DNA from: Actinomycetota bacterium
Lineage (GTDB): Bacteria; Actinomycetota; Actinomycetes; Actinomycetales; Microbacteriaceae
DNA: 21,264 bases
NCBI GenBank assembly: GCA_009703445.1
Contig: WLGA01000006.1
Span: 1 to 21,264 of the forward strand
Direction of reading: 5' to 3'
The notes under the pieces were generated by a model that was not told where the DNA came from, made no database searches, and saw nothing but the letters and a program-made list of their open reading frames with translations. Of the stretch, positions 6,669 to 14,187 are shown piece after piece (position 1 is the stretch's first letter; every line of letters starts with the position of its first letter). Both the position numbers and the translations under genes were made by a program.

Positions 6669-9600
6669 TTATTCCGGGACGACGACCACAATCAGGTCAC
6701 CGGCGTCTACCGCCTGTGTCTTGGTTACGGCTAGACGACGGACAACACCAGAGATGTTCGAGGTGATTGTTGCCTCCATCTTCATTGCCTCGATGGTCGC
6801 GATTGGCTGACCAACTTCAACGTGTGAGCCCTCAACGGTTTGCAAAGTGACCACGCCAGAGAACGGCGCGGCAACGTGGCCGAGGTTGCTGGTGTCGGCT
6901 TTTTCGGCCTGGACGGTGTCTACCGCAATCTTGCGATCGCGAACGTTGATCGGGCGAAGTTGTCCGTTCAAGGTGGCCATCACTGTGCGGAAACCCTTTG
7001 CATCCGGGGTTCCAATTGCCTCGAGACCTACGTAGAGGCGCACACCCTTAGCGATTTCGACCACGTGCTCACGGCCCTGTTCTAGACCGTAGAGGTAATC
7101 AACGGTGTCGATTTGGTCGAGGTTGCCGTAGGTCTCCTGTGACTTCAAGAACTCTGCGGTTGGGCCAGGGAACAACAGTCGGTTCAGAGTCGAACGGCGC
7201 AGCGCCGAGTCATCTCCGAGAAGCGAGGCAAGGTCTTCGGCAGCTACCGGGGTAACGCCGAACTTAGGGTTCTTGCCCTGAAGAACCTTGGTGCGGAAAG
7301 GCTCTGGCCATCCGCCCGGTAAGTCTCCCAGCTCGCCGGCCATGAAGCCAACAACCGAGTCAGGGATGTCGTAGTTTTGCGGGTTTTGCGCAAAGTCGGC
7401 AGGATCGGCGTTTACCGCGACCAGGTGCAGGGCTAGATCGCCAACCACCTTCGAAGAGGGAGTCACCTTGGTTGGGCGACCGAGAATCTCGTTTGCCGAG
7501 GCATACATGTTCTCGACCTTTTCGAACTGGTCACCTAGGCCAAGAGCAATCGCCTGCTGACGAAGGTTTGAAAGTTGACCGCCTGGAATTTCGTGGTGGT
7601 AGACGCGACCGGTAGGGCCTGGAAGTCCAGACTCAAAAGGGTGGTAAACCTTGCGAACGGCTTCCCAGTATGGCTCGAGCTCGGCGACGGCAGACAACGG
7701 AATGCCGCTGTCGCGTTCGGTGTGAGCCAGGGCCGCGACCAAAGCTGAAGCCGAAGGCTGGCTGGTGGTGCCGGCCATAGGTGCGCTCGCAACGTCAACT
7801 GCGTCGACGCCGGCACCGATTGCCGCCATCAGAGTGGCCAGCTGACCGCCGGCGGTGTCGTGAGTGTGCAGGTGAACCGGAAGGTCGAAACGCTCGCGCA
7901 GAGCCTTCACGAGCTTCTCCGCGGCAGCTGGGCGAAGTAGCCCGGCCATGTCCTTGATTGCAATGATGTGTGCGCCGGCATCGACGATCTGCTGGGCCAA
8001 AGCCAAGTAGTAATCGAGGGTGTAAAGCTTCTCTTCAGGGTCGAGGAGGTCAGCGGTGTAGCAAAGCGCTACTTCAGCGACTGCGGTGCCAGTTTTCAAG
8101 ACAGCATCAATGGCAGGCTTCATTTGGTCAACATCATTCAATGCGTCGAAGATGCGGAAGATATCTACACCGGTCGCGGCAGCTTCGGCAACGAATGCCT
8201 CAGTTACCTCGGTTGGATACGGCGTGTAACCAACGGTGTTGCGACCGCGAAGCAGCATCTGGATGCAGAGGTTTGGCATTGCATTGCGAAGTGAAGCCAA
8301 ACGCTCCCAAGGGTCTTCACCCAAGAAGCGAAGGGCAACGTCATAGGTTGCTCCACCCCAAGCCTCAACCGAAAGCAGCTGTGGTGTTAGGCGAGAAACA
8401 TAAGGGGCAACCTGGATGAGGTCACGGCCACGCACGCGGGTCGCCAAAAGCGACTGGTGGGCATCGCGGAACGTGGTGTCGGTAACGGCAACCTGAGTCT
8501 GCGCGCGAAGGTCTTTTGCAAAACCGGTTGGGCCGAGCTCTAGCAGGCGCTGACGAGAACCTGAAGGTGCCGGCGCGCTGATGTCGATGGCCGGCAACTT
8601 GGCAGCTGGGGTCAACTGGTGACCGCGAGGCCCGTTCGGCTGGTTGACGGTGACATCGGCAAGCCAAGAAATGATCTTGGTTCCGCGGTCCTGTGATGGC
8701 TTTGCGGTGAACAGCTCAGGGTGCTCATCGATGAACGATGTGCTTAGGTCACCGGTGGCAAAAATTTCGTCCGCAAGAACAGCCTGCAAGAAGGCGATGT
8801 TGGTTGAAACACCACGGATGCGGAACTCCGCCAAACCACGCTTTGCGCGGGTGACGGCGGTCTTGAAGTCGCGTCCGGTGGCAATCAGCTTGACCAACAT
8901 CGAGTCGAAGTATGGGCTAACTTCGGCACCGGTCGAGACGGTTCCACCATCGAGACGGATTCCGGCACCACCAGGTGAACGGTAGGTGGTGATCTTGCCG
9001 GTATCTGGGCGGAAGTTTGCCGCAGGGTCTTCGGTCGTGATTCGGCACTGGATTGCAAACCCGTGCATCTGGATCTTGTCTTGGGTTAGACCTAGGTCAA
9101 CCAAGCTCTCCCCCGCTGCGATTCGCATCTGGCTCTGCACGAGGTCGACATCCGAGATTTCTTCGGTGACGGTGTGCTCAACCTGGATTCGAGGGTTCAT
9201 CTCGATGAAAACGTGCTTGCCGGCGTTCGGGCCGACGGTGTCGATCAAGAACTCGACTGTTCCGGCGTTCTGGTAGCCGATCTGCGAAGCAAATGCGACT
9301 GCATCGCGATACAAAGTCTGTCGAAGTTCCTCGGTGATCTTTGGCGCTGGGGCAATCTCAACGACCTTTTGGTTGCGACGCTGGATTGAGCAGTCGCGCT
9401 CAAACAGGTGCACCACGTTGCCGTGAGTGTCGGCAAGAATCTGAACTTCGATGTGACGAGGGCGCAAGACCGCCTGCTCGAGGAACACGCGTGGGTCGCC
9501 GAATGCGCTGTCAGCTTCGCGTGAAGCTTCGATTAGTGCCGCACGAAGATCTTTGGCTTCAGCGACGCGACGCATTCCGCGGCCGCCACCTCCGGCAACT

Positions 9601-10076
9601 GCCTTCACGAAAATTGGGAAGCCGATCTTCTCGGCGTGAGCGATCAGCTCGTCAACGTCTGCTGACTGTGGCGAGGAGGCCAACACCGGAACGCCGGCAC
9701 GGATTGCAGATTCCTTAGCGGTGACCTTGTTGCCAGCCATCTCCAAAACATCAGAGCTTGGGCCAATGAATGTGATTCCGTTGGCCTTAGCGGCCTCGGC
9801 TAGTTCTGGGTTCTCAGAGAGGAAACCGTAGCCCGGGTAAATGGCGTCTGCACCGCTCTCGAGAGCAACACGGATGATCTCAGAAACGTCAAGGTAGGCA
9901 CGGACCGGGTGGCCGATTTCGCCAATCTGGTAGGCCTCATCAGCCTTTAGTCGGTGAGTAGAGTTGCGGTCTTCATAAGGAAAAACGGCAACGGTTTTTG
10001 CACCGAGTTCGTATGCGGCTCTAAAAGCTCGAACAGCAATTTCGCCACGGTTGGCAACCAGAATCTTCTTGAACAT
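6669..10076 (-). CDS. pyc: Pyruvate carboxylase, single-chain biotin enzyme
   Basis: Converts pyruvate, bicarbonate and ATP to oxaloacetate, refilling the citric acid cycle. The protein is 1135 residues with the full domain order. The biotin carboxylase domain starts ILVANRGEIAVRAF (5-18), has the glycine-rich ATP-grasp loop GGGGRG (162-167) and IEMNPRIQVEHTVTE (291-305). The carboxyltransferase domain begins near DTTFRDAHQSL (533-543) and includes WGGATYDVALRFL. The C-terminal biotinyl domain carries AMKME at 1097-1101, so Lys1099 is the biotin site. No Shine-Dalgarno precedes the ATG. Instead TAGAAT sits 6 nt upstream, which fits a leaderless transcript. It follows a MerR gene by 98 bp, and a perfect 17-bp inverted repeat lies just after its stop. 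The DTTFRDAH-type carboxyltransferase domain excludes acetyl- or propionyl-CoA carboxylase. Confidence 0.97.
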   Translation of the reverse strand: MFKKILVANRGEIAVRAFRAAYELGAKTVAVFPYEDRNSTHRLKADEAYQIGEIGHPVRAYLDVSEIIRVALESGADAIYPGYGFLSENPELAEAAKANGITFIGPSSDVLEMAGNKVTAKESAIRAGVPVLASSPQSADVDELIAHAEKIGFPIFVKAVAGGGGRGMRRVAEAKDLRAALIEASREADSAFGDPRVFLEQAVLRPRHIEVQILADTHGNVVHLFERDCSIQRRNQKVVEIAPAPKITEELRQTLYRDAVAFASQIGYQNAGTVEFLIDTVGPNAGKHVFIEMNPRIQVEHTVTEEISDVDLVQSQMRIAAGESLVDLGLTQDKIQMHGFAIQCRITTEDPAANFRPDTGKITTYRSPGGAGIRLDGGTVSTGAEVSPYFDSMLVKLIATGRDFKTAVTRAKRGLAEFRIRGVSTNIAFLQAVLADEIFATGDLSTSFIDEHPELFTAKPSQDRGTKIISWLADVTVNQPNGPRGHQLTPAAKLPAIDISAPAPSGSRQRLLELGPTGFAKDLRAQTQVAVTDTTFRDAHQSLLATRVRGRDLIQVAPYVSRLTPQLLSVEAWGGATYDVALRFLGEDPWERLASLRNAMPNLCIQMLLRGRNTVGYTPYPTEVTEAFVAEAAATGVDIFRIFDALNDVDQMKPAIDAVLKTGTAVAEVALCYTADLLDPEEKLYTLDYYLALAQQIVDAGAHIIAIKDMAGLLRPAAAEKLVKALRERFDLPVHLHTHDTAGGQLATLMAAIGAGVDAVDVASAPMAGTTSQPSASALVAALAHTERDSGIPLSAVAELEPYWEAVRKVYHPFESGLPGPTGRVYHHEIPGGQLSNLRQQAIALGLGDQFEKVENMYASANEILGRPTKVTPSSKVVGDLALHLVAVNADPADFAQNPQNYDIPDSVVGFMAGELGDLPGGWPEPFRTKVLQGKNPKFGVTPVAAEDLASLLGDDSALRRSTLNRLLFPGPTAEFLKSQETYGNLDQIDTVDYLYGLEQGREHVVEIAKGVRLYVGLEAIGTPDAKGFRTVMATLNGQLRPINVRDRKIAVDTVQAEKADTSNLGHVAAPFSGVVTLQTVEGSHVEVGQPIATIEAMKMEATITSNISGVVRRLAVTKTQAVDAGDLIVVVVPE

Positions 10077-10082
10077 TAGGTA

Positions 10083-10088
10083 ATTCTA
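10083..10088 (-). promoter_or_regulatory. Candidate -10 element (TAGAAT) of a leaderless pyc promoter
   Basis: TAGAAT on the minus strand ends 6 nt before the pyc ATG at 10076. That would put the transcription start at or next to the A of the ATG. TANNNT at this spacing is the usual leaderless arrangement in Actinobacteria, and the absence of any Shine-Dalgarno supports it. No good -35 hexamer is visible at 17 nt. Confidence 0.55.
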
Positions 10089-10126
10089 TCGAGTAAATGA
10101 GCCTCGAGTGCCTCGGAAACATAGAT

Positions 10127-10141
10127 GTAACGCGGGGTTAC
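10127..10141. promoter_or_regulatory. Inverted GTAAC/GTTAC repeat upstream of pyc
   Basis: GTAAC (10127-10131) and GTTAC (10137-10141) are separated by GCGGG. The centre lies about 48 bp upstream of the candidate pyc -10 element, a position suited to an activator. The same GGTTAC core recurs in the gap before the MerR gene at 10175-10723. A weak hairpin terminating that MerR gene is the alternative. Confidence 0.35.
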
Positions 10142-10174
10142 GAATGAAACGGAGAGATTGAGCGGTTTGCGCGG

Positions 10175-10723
10175 TTAGACAGCTTTGCGGTTCAAGCGTC
10201 GAGCGGCCAACTCATCCAAGTCGTCGACGTGGCTTTCCTTCATGTTGACCAGGCTTGCTTCGACTTCACGAAGGACGCGACCGATCGCAATTCCAAACAC
10301 GCCCTGGCCTCGTCCGAGAAGATCCATGACCTCATCCTGAGTGGTGCAAAGGTACACGCGTGCACCGTCAGACATCAGTGTGATTGAGGCAAGGTCGTTG
10401 ATTCCGGCTGCACGAAGCTGATCAACAGCAATTCGAATCTGCTGAAGCGATACGCCGGTATCGAGAAGGCGCTTGACCAACTTCAAAACTAGGATGTCGC
10501 GGAATGCGTATAGGCGCTGAGAACCTGAACCGTGAGCTCCGCGAACGCTTGGCTGAACCAAACCGGTGCGGTCCCAGTAGTCGAGTTGGCGGTAGGTGAT
10601 GCCGCAGGCAGTTGCCGCCGAGGTGCCACGGTAGCCAACGTTTGGGTCGTTCGATGGCAAACCATCGGTGAACAACATTCCGCGAGAGTAGCTGGCTTCG
10701 TCGCCGTCACGAGGTGTATCCAT
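10175..10723 (-). CDS. MerR-family transcriptional regulator (Rv1830-like)
   Basis: A 182-residue protein with a MerR winged helix-turn-helix from about residue 30 to 100. It contains GITYRQLDYWDRTGLVQPS, the family's helix-turn-wing, followed by the RLYAFRDILVLKLVKRLLDTG segment. The rest is not a metal-binding MerR tail: there is no cysteine pair, and the C-terminus is a mixed region ending in basic residues. By position it matches the second MerR gene of the M. tuberculosis garA neighbourhood (Rv1830). The ATG follows an excellent AAAGGAG site. It lies 115 bp after the first MerR gene and 98 bp before pyc, both large gaps here, so it may have its own promoter. Its targets are unknown; pyc or its own promoter are candidates by proximity only. 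Confidence 0.85.
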   Translation of the reverse strand: MDTPRDGDEASYSRGMLFTDGLPSNDPNVGYRGTSAATACGITYRQLDYWDRTGLVQPSVRGAHGSGSQRLYAFRDILVLKLVKRLLDTGVSLQQIRIAVDQLRAAGINDLASITLMSDGARVYLCTTQDEVMDLLGRGQGVFGIAIGRVLREVEASLVNMKESHVDDLDELAARRLNRKAV

Positions 10724-10785
10724 GTCGGCTCCTTTCAGCTAAGTCCAACGTTCAAGTACAGGTTTAATTGTTGTCTCTTTAGTGC

Positions 10786-10810
10786 GGTTACCTAGGTTAA
10801 TTTTCGGTTA
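10786..10810. promoter_or_regulatory. Three helically phased GGTTA direct repeats before the MerR gene
   Basis: GGTTA occurs at 10786-10790, 10795-10799 and 10806-10810. The outer two are part of identical CGGTTAC heptamers 20 bp apart. Start-to-start spacings of 9 and 11 bp put all three near the same DNA face, as expected of a binding site for a multimeric regulator. The repeats lie upstream of the MerR gene that starts at 10723. The role is inferred. Confidence 0.35.
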
Positions 10811-10838
10811 CGGCGTGTCGCGCCAATTGGCGGGGTTT

Positions 10839-11543
10839 TTAGGCGTCGATTTTGCCGATTACCGAGCGAATCAACTCGGCACGGATGCTTGCAAACTGGT
10901 TTTCAATTTCAGCGGCGTAGTGAGCCGCTCGAGAACGATTGGCGGTGTCGTTCTTGCTAAGTACCGGAGCGACGACACCTTCGATGATTCCAATCTCACG
11001 ATCGGTAGAGGCCTTTAGGCCGCGAAGGTGCCGCGGCGCGATACCAAAGCGCTGTAGGTGCACGATCGCGCGCGCGATTTCAACATCCTTGGATTCAAAC
11101 GGTTCGACACCAATCAAATTCACGTCTTGAGCTTCACTAATCAACGAGTCGGTGATGGCCGTTTCGGCAATCAGTTCGATCTTGGTGAAAGTCTTGTTGC
11201 GAGCCTGGCGCAAATGCTGCGGGTTAACCGATGCGCCGCTCGGCAGGCTTGGCTGCTTTCCAGCATCAAGGTCAGCCAAGTAAGCGCGGATGACCTTCAG
11301 CGGCAAGTACTGGTCGCGCTGCAACTCGAGAACAATGCGAATTCGCTCGATGTCGAGCTGAGTGAACTTGCGGTAACCCGATGCGGTTCGCTGCGGAGAA
11401 ACTAGCCCCTGCTCTTCGAGGAAGCGAAGCTTGGATGGACTCAGGTCTTCGAAGTCTTTGTTGAGTTCGGCTAGAACATGGCCAATGTTGAATAGTTTCG
11501 TTGGGCGAGCCTCAAATAGGTTCGCAGCTGTTGCCGCCGCCAT
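10839..11543 (-). CDS. ftsR: MerR-family regulator FtsR (Rv1828-like)
   Basis: A 234-residue DNA-binding protein whose N-terminal MerR winged helix spans roughly residues 16-88. It includes LSPSKLRFLEEQGLVSPQRT, SGYRKFTQLDIERIRIVLEL and YLPLKVIRAYL. The long C-terminal region is typical of the Rv1828 group rather than metal-sensing MerR proteins. The Corynebacterium homologue FtsR activates the cell-division gene ftsZ, which suggests the same role here; that is knowledge of the family, not shown by this sequence. Its ATG overlaps the stop of the upstream FHA gene by one base (TAATG), so the two are translationally coupled, as in the conserved garA-merR pair. The next MerR gene follows after 115 bp. 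Confidence 0.85.
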   Translation of the reverse strand: MAAATAANLFEARPTKLFNIGHVLAELNKDFEDLSPSKLRFLEEQGLVSPQRTASGYRKFTQLDIERIRIVLELQRDQYLPLKVIRAYLADLDAGKQPSLPSGASVNPQHLRQARNKTFTKIELIAETAITDSLISEAQDVNLIGVEPFESKDVEIARAIVHLQRFGIAPRHLRGLKASTDREIGIIEGVVAPVLSKNDTANRSRAAHYAAEIENQFASIRAELIRSVIGKIDA

Positions 11544-11995
11544 TACGACCCCTGCGGTGCGACTGAGCGCGATGCGAAGAAGGTCAAACGGAACTTTCCG
11601 ATTTGAACCTCAGCGCCGTCGGTGAGAACAACTTGCTCGATGCGCTGGCCATCGAAGTAGGTTCCGTTTAGAGAAGCAAGGTCGTGAACGGTGAACTCGC
11701 TGCCTTCACGAAGGAACTCGGCGTGACGACGTGAAACGGTCACGTCATCCAAGAAAATATCTGCGTTTGGGTGTCGACCGACGGTGGTTACATCCTGATC
11801 GAGCAAGAATCTCGCACCGGCGTTTGCACCGCGCTTGACGATTAGAAGGGCGCTGCCGATAGGGAGAGCTTCAATTGCGAGTTGCTCATCACGGCTTAGG
11901 TCAGAACCAAATTCAGCGAGTAAATCTTCGCTGAAACGAAGAGTTGACTGAACCTCATCCGGCGTTCCGCCGAGGCCTGACTCTGCAATATCCAT
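11543..11995 (-). CDS. garA: FHA-domain signalling protein, GarA/OdhI-like
   Basis: A small phosphothreonine-binding protein of 150 residues. The FHA domain occupies about 50-140 with its hallmark loops: GRHP (73-76), SRRHAEF (88-94) and LNGTYFDG (109-116). GarA/OdhI proteins inhibit 2-oxoglutarate dehydrogenase and influence glutamate metabolism until Ser/Thr kinases phosphorylate a Thr pair near the N-terminus. That segment here reads QSTLRFSEDLL (16-26). It aligns with the usual ETTSVFRADLL so that Ser17-Thr18 replaces Thr-Thr. The neighbours are those of garA elsewhere: pgsA-like upstream and ftsR coupled downstream by TAATG. A GGGGTGA ribosome site precedes the ATG. Kinase genes are not in the window. 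Confidence is high for FHA and somewhat lower for GarA function. Confidence 0.85.
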   Translation of the reverse strand: MDIAESGLGGTPDEVQSTLRFSEDLLAEFGSDLSRDEQLAIEALPIGSALLIVKRGANAGARFLLDQDVTTVGRHPNADIFLDDVTVSRRHAEFLREGSEFTVHDLASLNGTYFDGQRIEQVVLTDGAEVQIGKFRLTFFASRSVAPQGS

Positions 11996-12021
11996 GATTC
12001 ACCCCACTCCTAAATAGAGTT

Positions 12022-12618
12022 CTAGCCTAGTGAATCTTGGCGGCTGTTTTTAACCACCTGACGCACCTGAAGTAAATAAACGAAACCTGCCCACCAGTAG
12101 AGGCCCACTCCCCACAAGGCGAATGCCCATGCAAGTGGCATAAGTACTGGGGCTGCATCAATCCAGATCTTTGCCATGAGCAGTAGAGGGAACGAATAAA
12201 GTAATGCAAATGTTGCAGTCTTGCCCAGGTAATGCACCGGAAGCGGACCGTAGCCGAAGTTGGCGAGGATGACGTAGGCGACGGCAAGCATTGCGTCGCG
12301 CGCGAAGATCACCGCAACAATCCAAACCGGAATTTGCCCGACGTAGGCAAGGCCAACCAGGGTTGAGAAAATGTAGAGTCGGTCGGCCGCCGGGTCTAGC
12401 AGCTGGCCAAGCCGAGTTATTTGGTTCCACTTTCGAGCAAAGTAACCGTCGAGGTAGTCGGTCAAACTTGCAAGTGCAAGAGTGCAGATAGCTAGCACGA
12501 ATCGTTCGTTAATCAGCAAATACAAAAAGACCGGGACCAGCGCCAGACGAAGCATGCTGAGCAGGTTCGGCACAGTTAAAAACTGCTGCCTGATGCTCAG
12601 GTTCATTTGGGTGGCCAT
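12022..12618 (-). CDS. pgsA: CDP-alcohol phosphatidyltransferase, PgsA family
   Basis: An integral membrane phospholipid synthase of 198 residues with several hydrophobic helices. The CDP-alcohol phosphotransferase signature is intact: D54, D57, G58, A61, R62, G71, D75 and D79, in TDYLDGYFAR and LGQLLDPAADR. It transfers a phosphatidyl group from CDP-diacylglycerol to an alcohol. By position it equals Rv1822 (pgsA2), so the product could be phosphatidylglycerol phosphate or cardiolipin; the sequence does not decide. It lies 18 bp after der and 26 bp before garA. No Shine-Dalgarno is evident at the ATG (12618). TAGTAT lies 7 nt upstream, so an internal leaderless start is possible. A second in-frame ATG at 12604 has no better ribosome site. 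Confidence 0.88.
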   Translation of the reverse strand: MATQMNLSIRQQFLTVPNLLSMLRLALVPVFLYLLINERFVLAICTLALASLTDYLDGYFARKWNQITRLGQLLDPAADRLYIFSTLVGLAYVGQIPVWIVAVIFARDAMLAVAYVILANFGYGPLPVHYLGKTATFALLYSFPLLLMAKIWIDAAPVLMPLAWAFALWGVGLYWWAGFVYLLQVRQVVKNSRQDSLG

Positions 12619-12625
12619 AGTGCTG

Positions 12626-12631
12626 ATACTA
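12626..12631 (-). promoter_or_regulatory. Possible internal -10 element (TAGTAT) for pgsA
   Basis: TAGTAT on the minus strand lies 7 nt before the pgsA ATG in the 18-bp gap after der, where no Shine-Dalgarno is visible. It fits a leaderless TANNNT promoter. No -35 element is clear, and read-through from der would make it unnecessary, so confidence is low. Confidence 0.25.
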
Positions 12632-12636
12632 CTGGC

Positions 12637-14187
12637 TTAGGTGCGCTTGCGCTTCTCACGAACTCGCATGCCAACTTCGATAGGAGTTCCTTCGAAACCA
12701 TAGGTCTCGCGAAGGCGACGCTGAATAAAGCGGCGGTAGCCAGGATCCAAGAATCCGGTCGTAAACAGCACAAACTTCGGCGGGCGGCTGCCTGCCTGCG
12801 TTGCAAACAGGATGCGAGGCTGCTTGCCGCCGCGAACTGGGTGCGGAGTCTCCATGGTGAGTTCCTGGATGAAAGCGTTGAGCTTTCCGGTTGGAATGCG
12901 CTGGTCCCATGAGTCAAGAGCTACTTCTAGAGCTGGAACCAGCTTCTCGAGGTGGCGTCCGGTCTTAGCCGAAATGTTGACGCGTGGAGCCCAGTCAACG
13001 TGCGCTAGGTCCTGTTCGATTTCGCGCTCTAGGTAGCGGCGACGTTCATCGTCCAGCTCATCCCACTTATTGAACGCAAGCACCAACGCGCGACCTGACT
13101 CAAGAGCCATGTCGACTATGCGGATGTCCGCTTCGCTGATCGGTTGGGTCACGTCGAAAAGAACAACGGCCACTTCGGCGCGCTCTAGCGCTGCAGCGGT
13201 TCGCAGCGATGCATAGAAATCGGCACCCTGTGCAAGGTGCAAACGACGGCGAATACCTGCGGTGTCGACGAAGCGCCAGATCTTGCCACCAAGATCCACC
13301 TGCTCATCGATTGGGTCGCGAGTGGTTCCAGCGAGGTCGTTTACTACGGCTCGCTCGGAGCCAACTGCCTTGTTCAAAAGCGAAGACTTGCCTACGTTTG
13401 GACGACCAATCAGAGCCACGCGACGAGGGCCGCCGAACTCTTCCTTGGCAACGCCAGAAACCTTTGGCAAAACAGCCATGGCTGCATCCAGAAGGTCTGC
13501 TACACCACGTCCGTGAACAGCGGAGACTGGGTGCGGTTCGCCTAGGCCAAGTGACCACAGCGATGCCGCTTCTGGTTCCTGGCGGGCATCGTCAATCTTG
13601 TTTGCTACCAGGATGACCGGGCGACCAGATGCACGAAGCAACTTGACTACGCGCTCATCCGAGCCGGTGGCGCCAACCATGGCGTCAACGACAAAGAGAA
13701 CGGCGTCAGAAAGTTCAATGGCGATTTCGGCCTGAAGGGCAACCGAACGGTCGATGCCCTTGGCGTCTGGCTCCCAGCCTCCGGTGTCAACCAGAGTGAA
13801 CTTGCGTTCGTTCCACTCGGCTTTGTATGACACTCGGTCGCGAGTTACGCCGGGCTTATCCTCGACGACTGCCTCGCGGCGGCCAAGGATGCGGTTCACT
13901 AGAGCAGACTTGCCAACGTTTGGTCGACCAACGATTGCCAAGACGGGCAATGCTGGAAGGTATACCGGTCCAGCTGAGAAGTCGTGTTCGCTCTCAATTA
14001 GTTCAAAGTCATCGTCTTCAAGGTCGTAGTCTTCAAGACCAGAGCGCAAGACGCGAGCTCGATTTTCTTCTTCATCGGTGCTCATATTCTTGAGTCGCTC
14101 GATGAAGTCCTTGTCTGCCGGGTCAATGGCAACGTACTCAACTTCGACTTCGTCGCCGTCTAGGTCGTCGAATTCTTCTTCAATCAT
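12637..14187 (-). CDS. der: Ribosome-assembly GTPase Der (EngA)
   Basis: Double-GTPase protein required for maturation of the large ribosomal subunit. The length is 516 residues. The first G domain has GRPNVGKS (87-94), DTGG (134-137) and NKID (196-199). The second has GRPNVGKS (261-268), DTAG (308-311) and NKWD (373-376). The C-terminal KH-like domain runs from about residue 430 and ends in basic residues (REKRKRT). Residues 1-75 form a strongly acidic extension, absent from E. coli Der but common in Actinobacteria as I recall. The ATG overlaps the cmk stop by 4 bp (ATGA), the classic cmk-der coupling. It continues into pgsA after 18 bp. Confidence 0.97.
   Translation of the reverse strand: MIEEEFDDLDGDEVEVEYVAIDPADKDFIERLKNMSTDEEENRARVLRSGLEDYDLEDDDFELIESEHDFSAGPVYLPALPVLAIVGRPNVGKSALVNRILGRREAVVEDKPGVTRDRVSYKAEWNERKFTLVDTGGWEPDAKGIDRSVALQAEIAIELSDAVLFVVDAMVGATGSDERVVKLLRASGRPVILVANKIDDARQEPEAASLWSLGLGEPHPVSAVHGRGVADLLDAAMAVLPKVSGVAKEEFGGPRRVALIGRPNVGKSSLLNKAVGSERAVVNDLAGTTRDPIDEQVDLGGKIWRFVDTAGIRRRLHLAQGADFYASLRTAAALERAEVAVVLFDVTQPISEADIRIVDMALESGRALVLAFNKWDELDDERRRYLEREIEQDLAHVDWAPRVNISAKTGRHLEKLVPALEVALDSWDQRIPTGKLNAFIQELTMETPHPVRGGKQPRILFATQAGSRPPKFVLFTTGFLDPGYRRFIQRRLRETYGFEGTPIEVGMRVREKRKRT

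Noticed and set aside
7970..8419. Antisense open frame of 149 codons inside pyc
   Set aside because: It is opposite the carboxyltransferase domain, lacks a start signal, and its composition follows the real gene's reverse complement.
9341..9718. Antisense Arg-rich frame of 125 codons inside pyc
   Set aside because: Shadow of the biotin carboxylase coding sequence; the high Arg content is typical of frame-shifted actinobacterial DNA.
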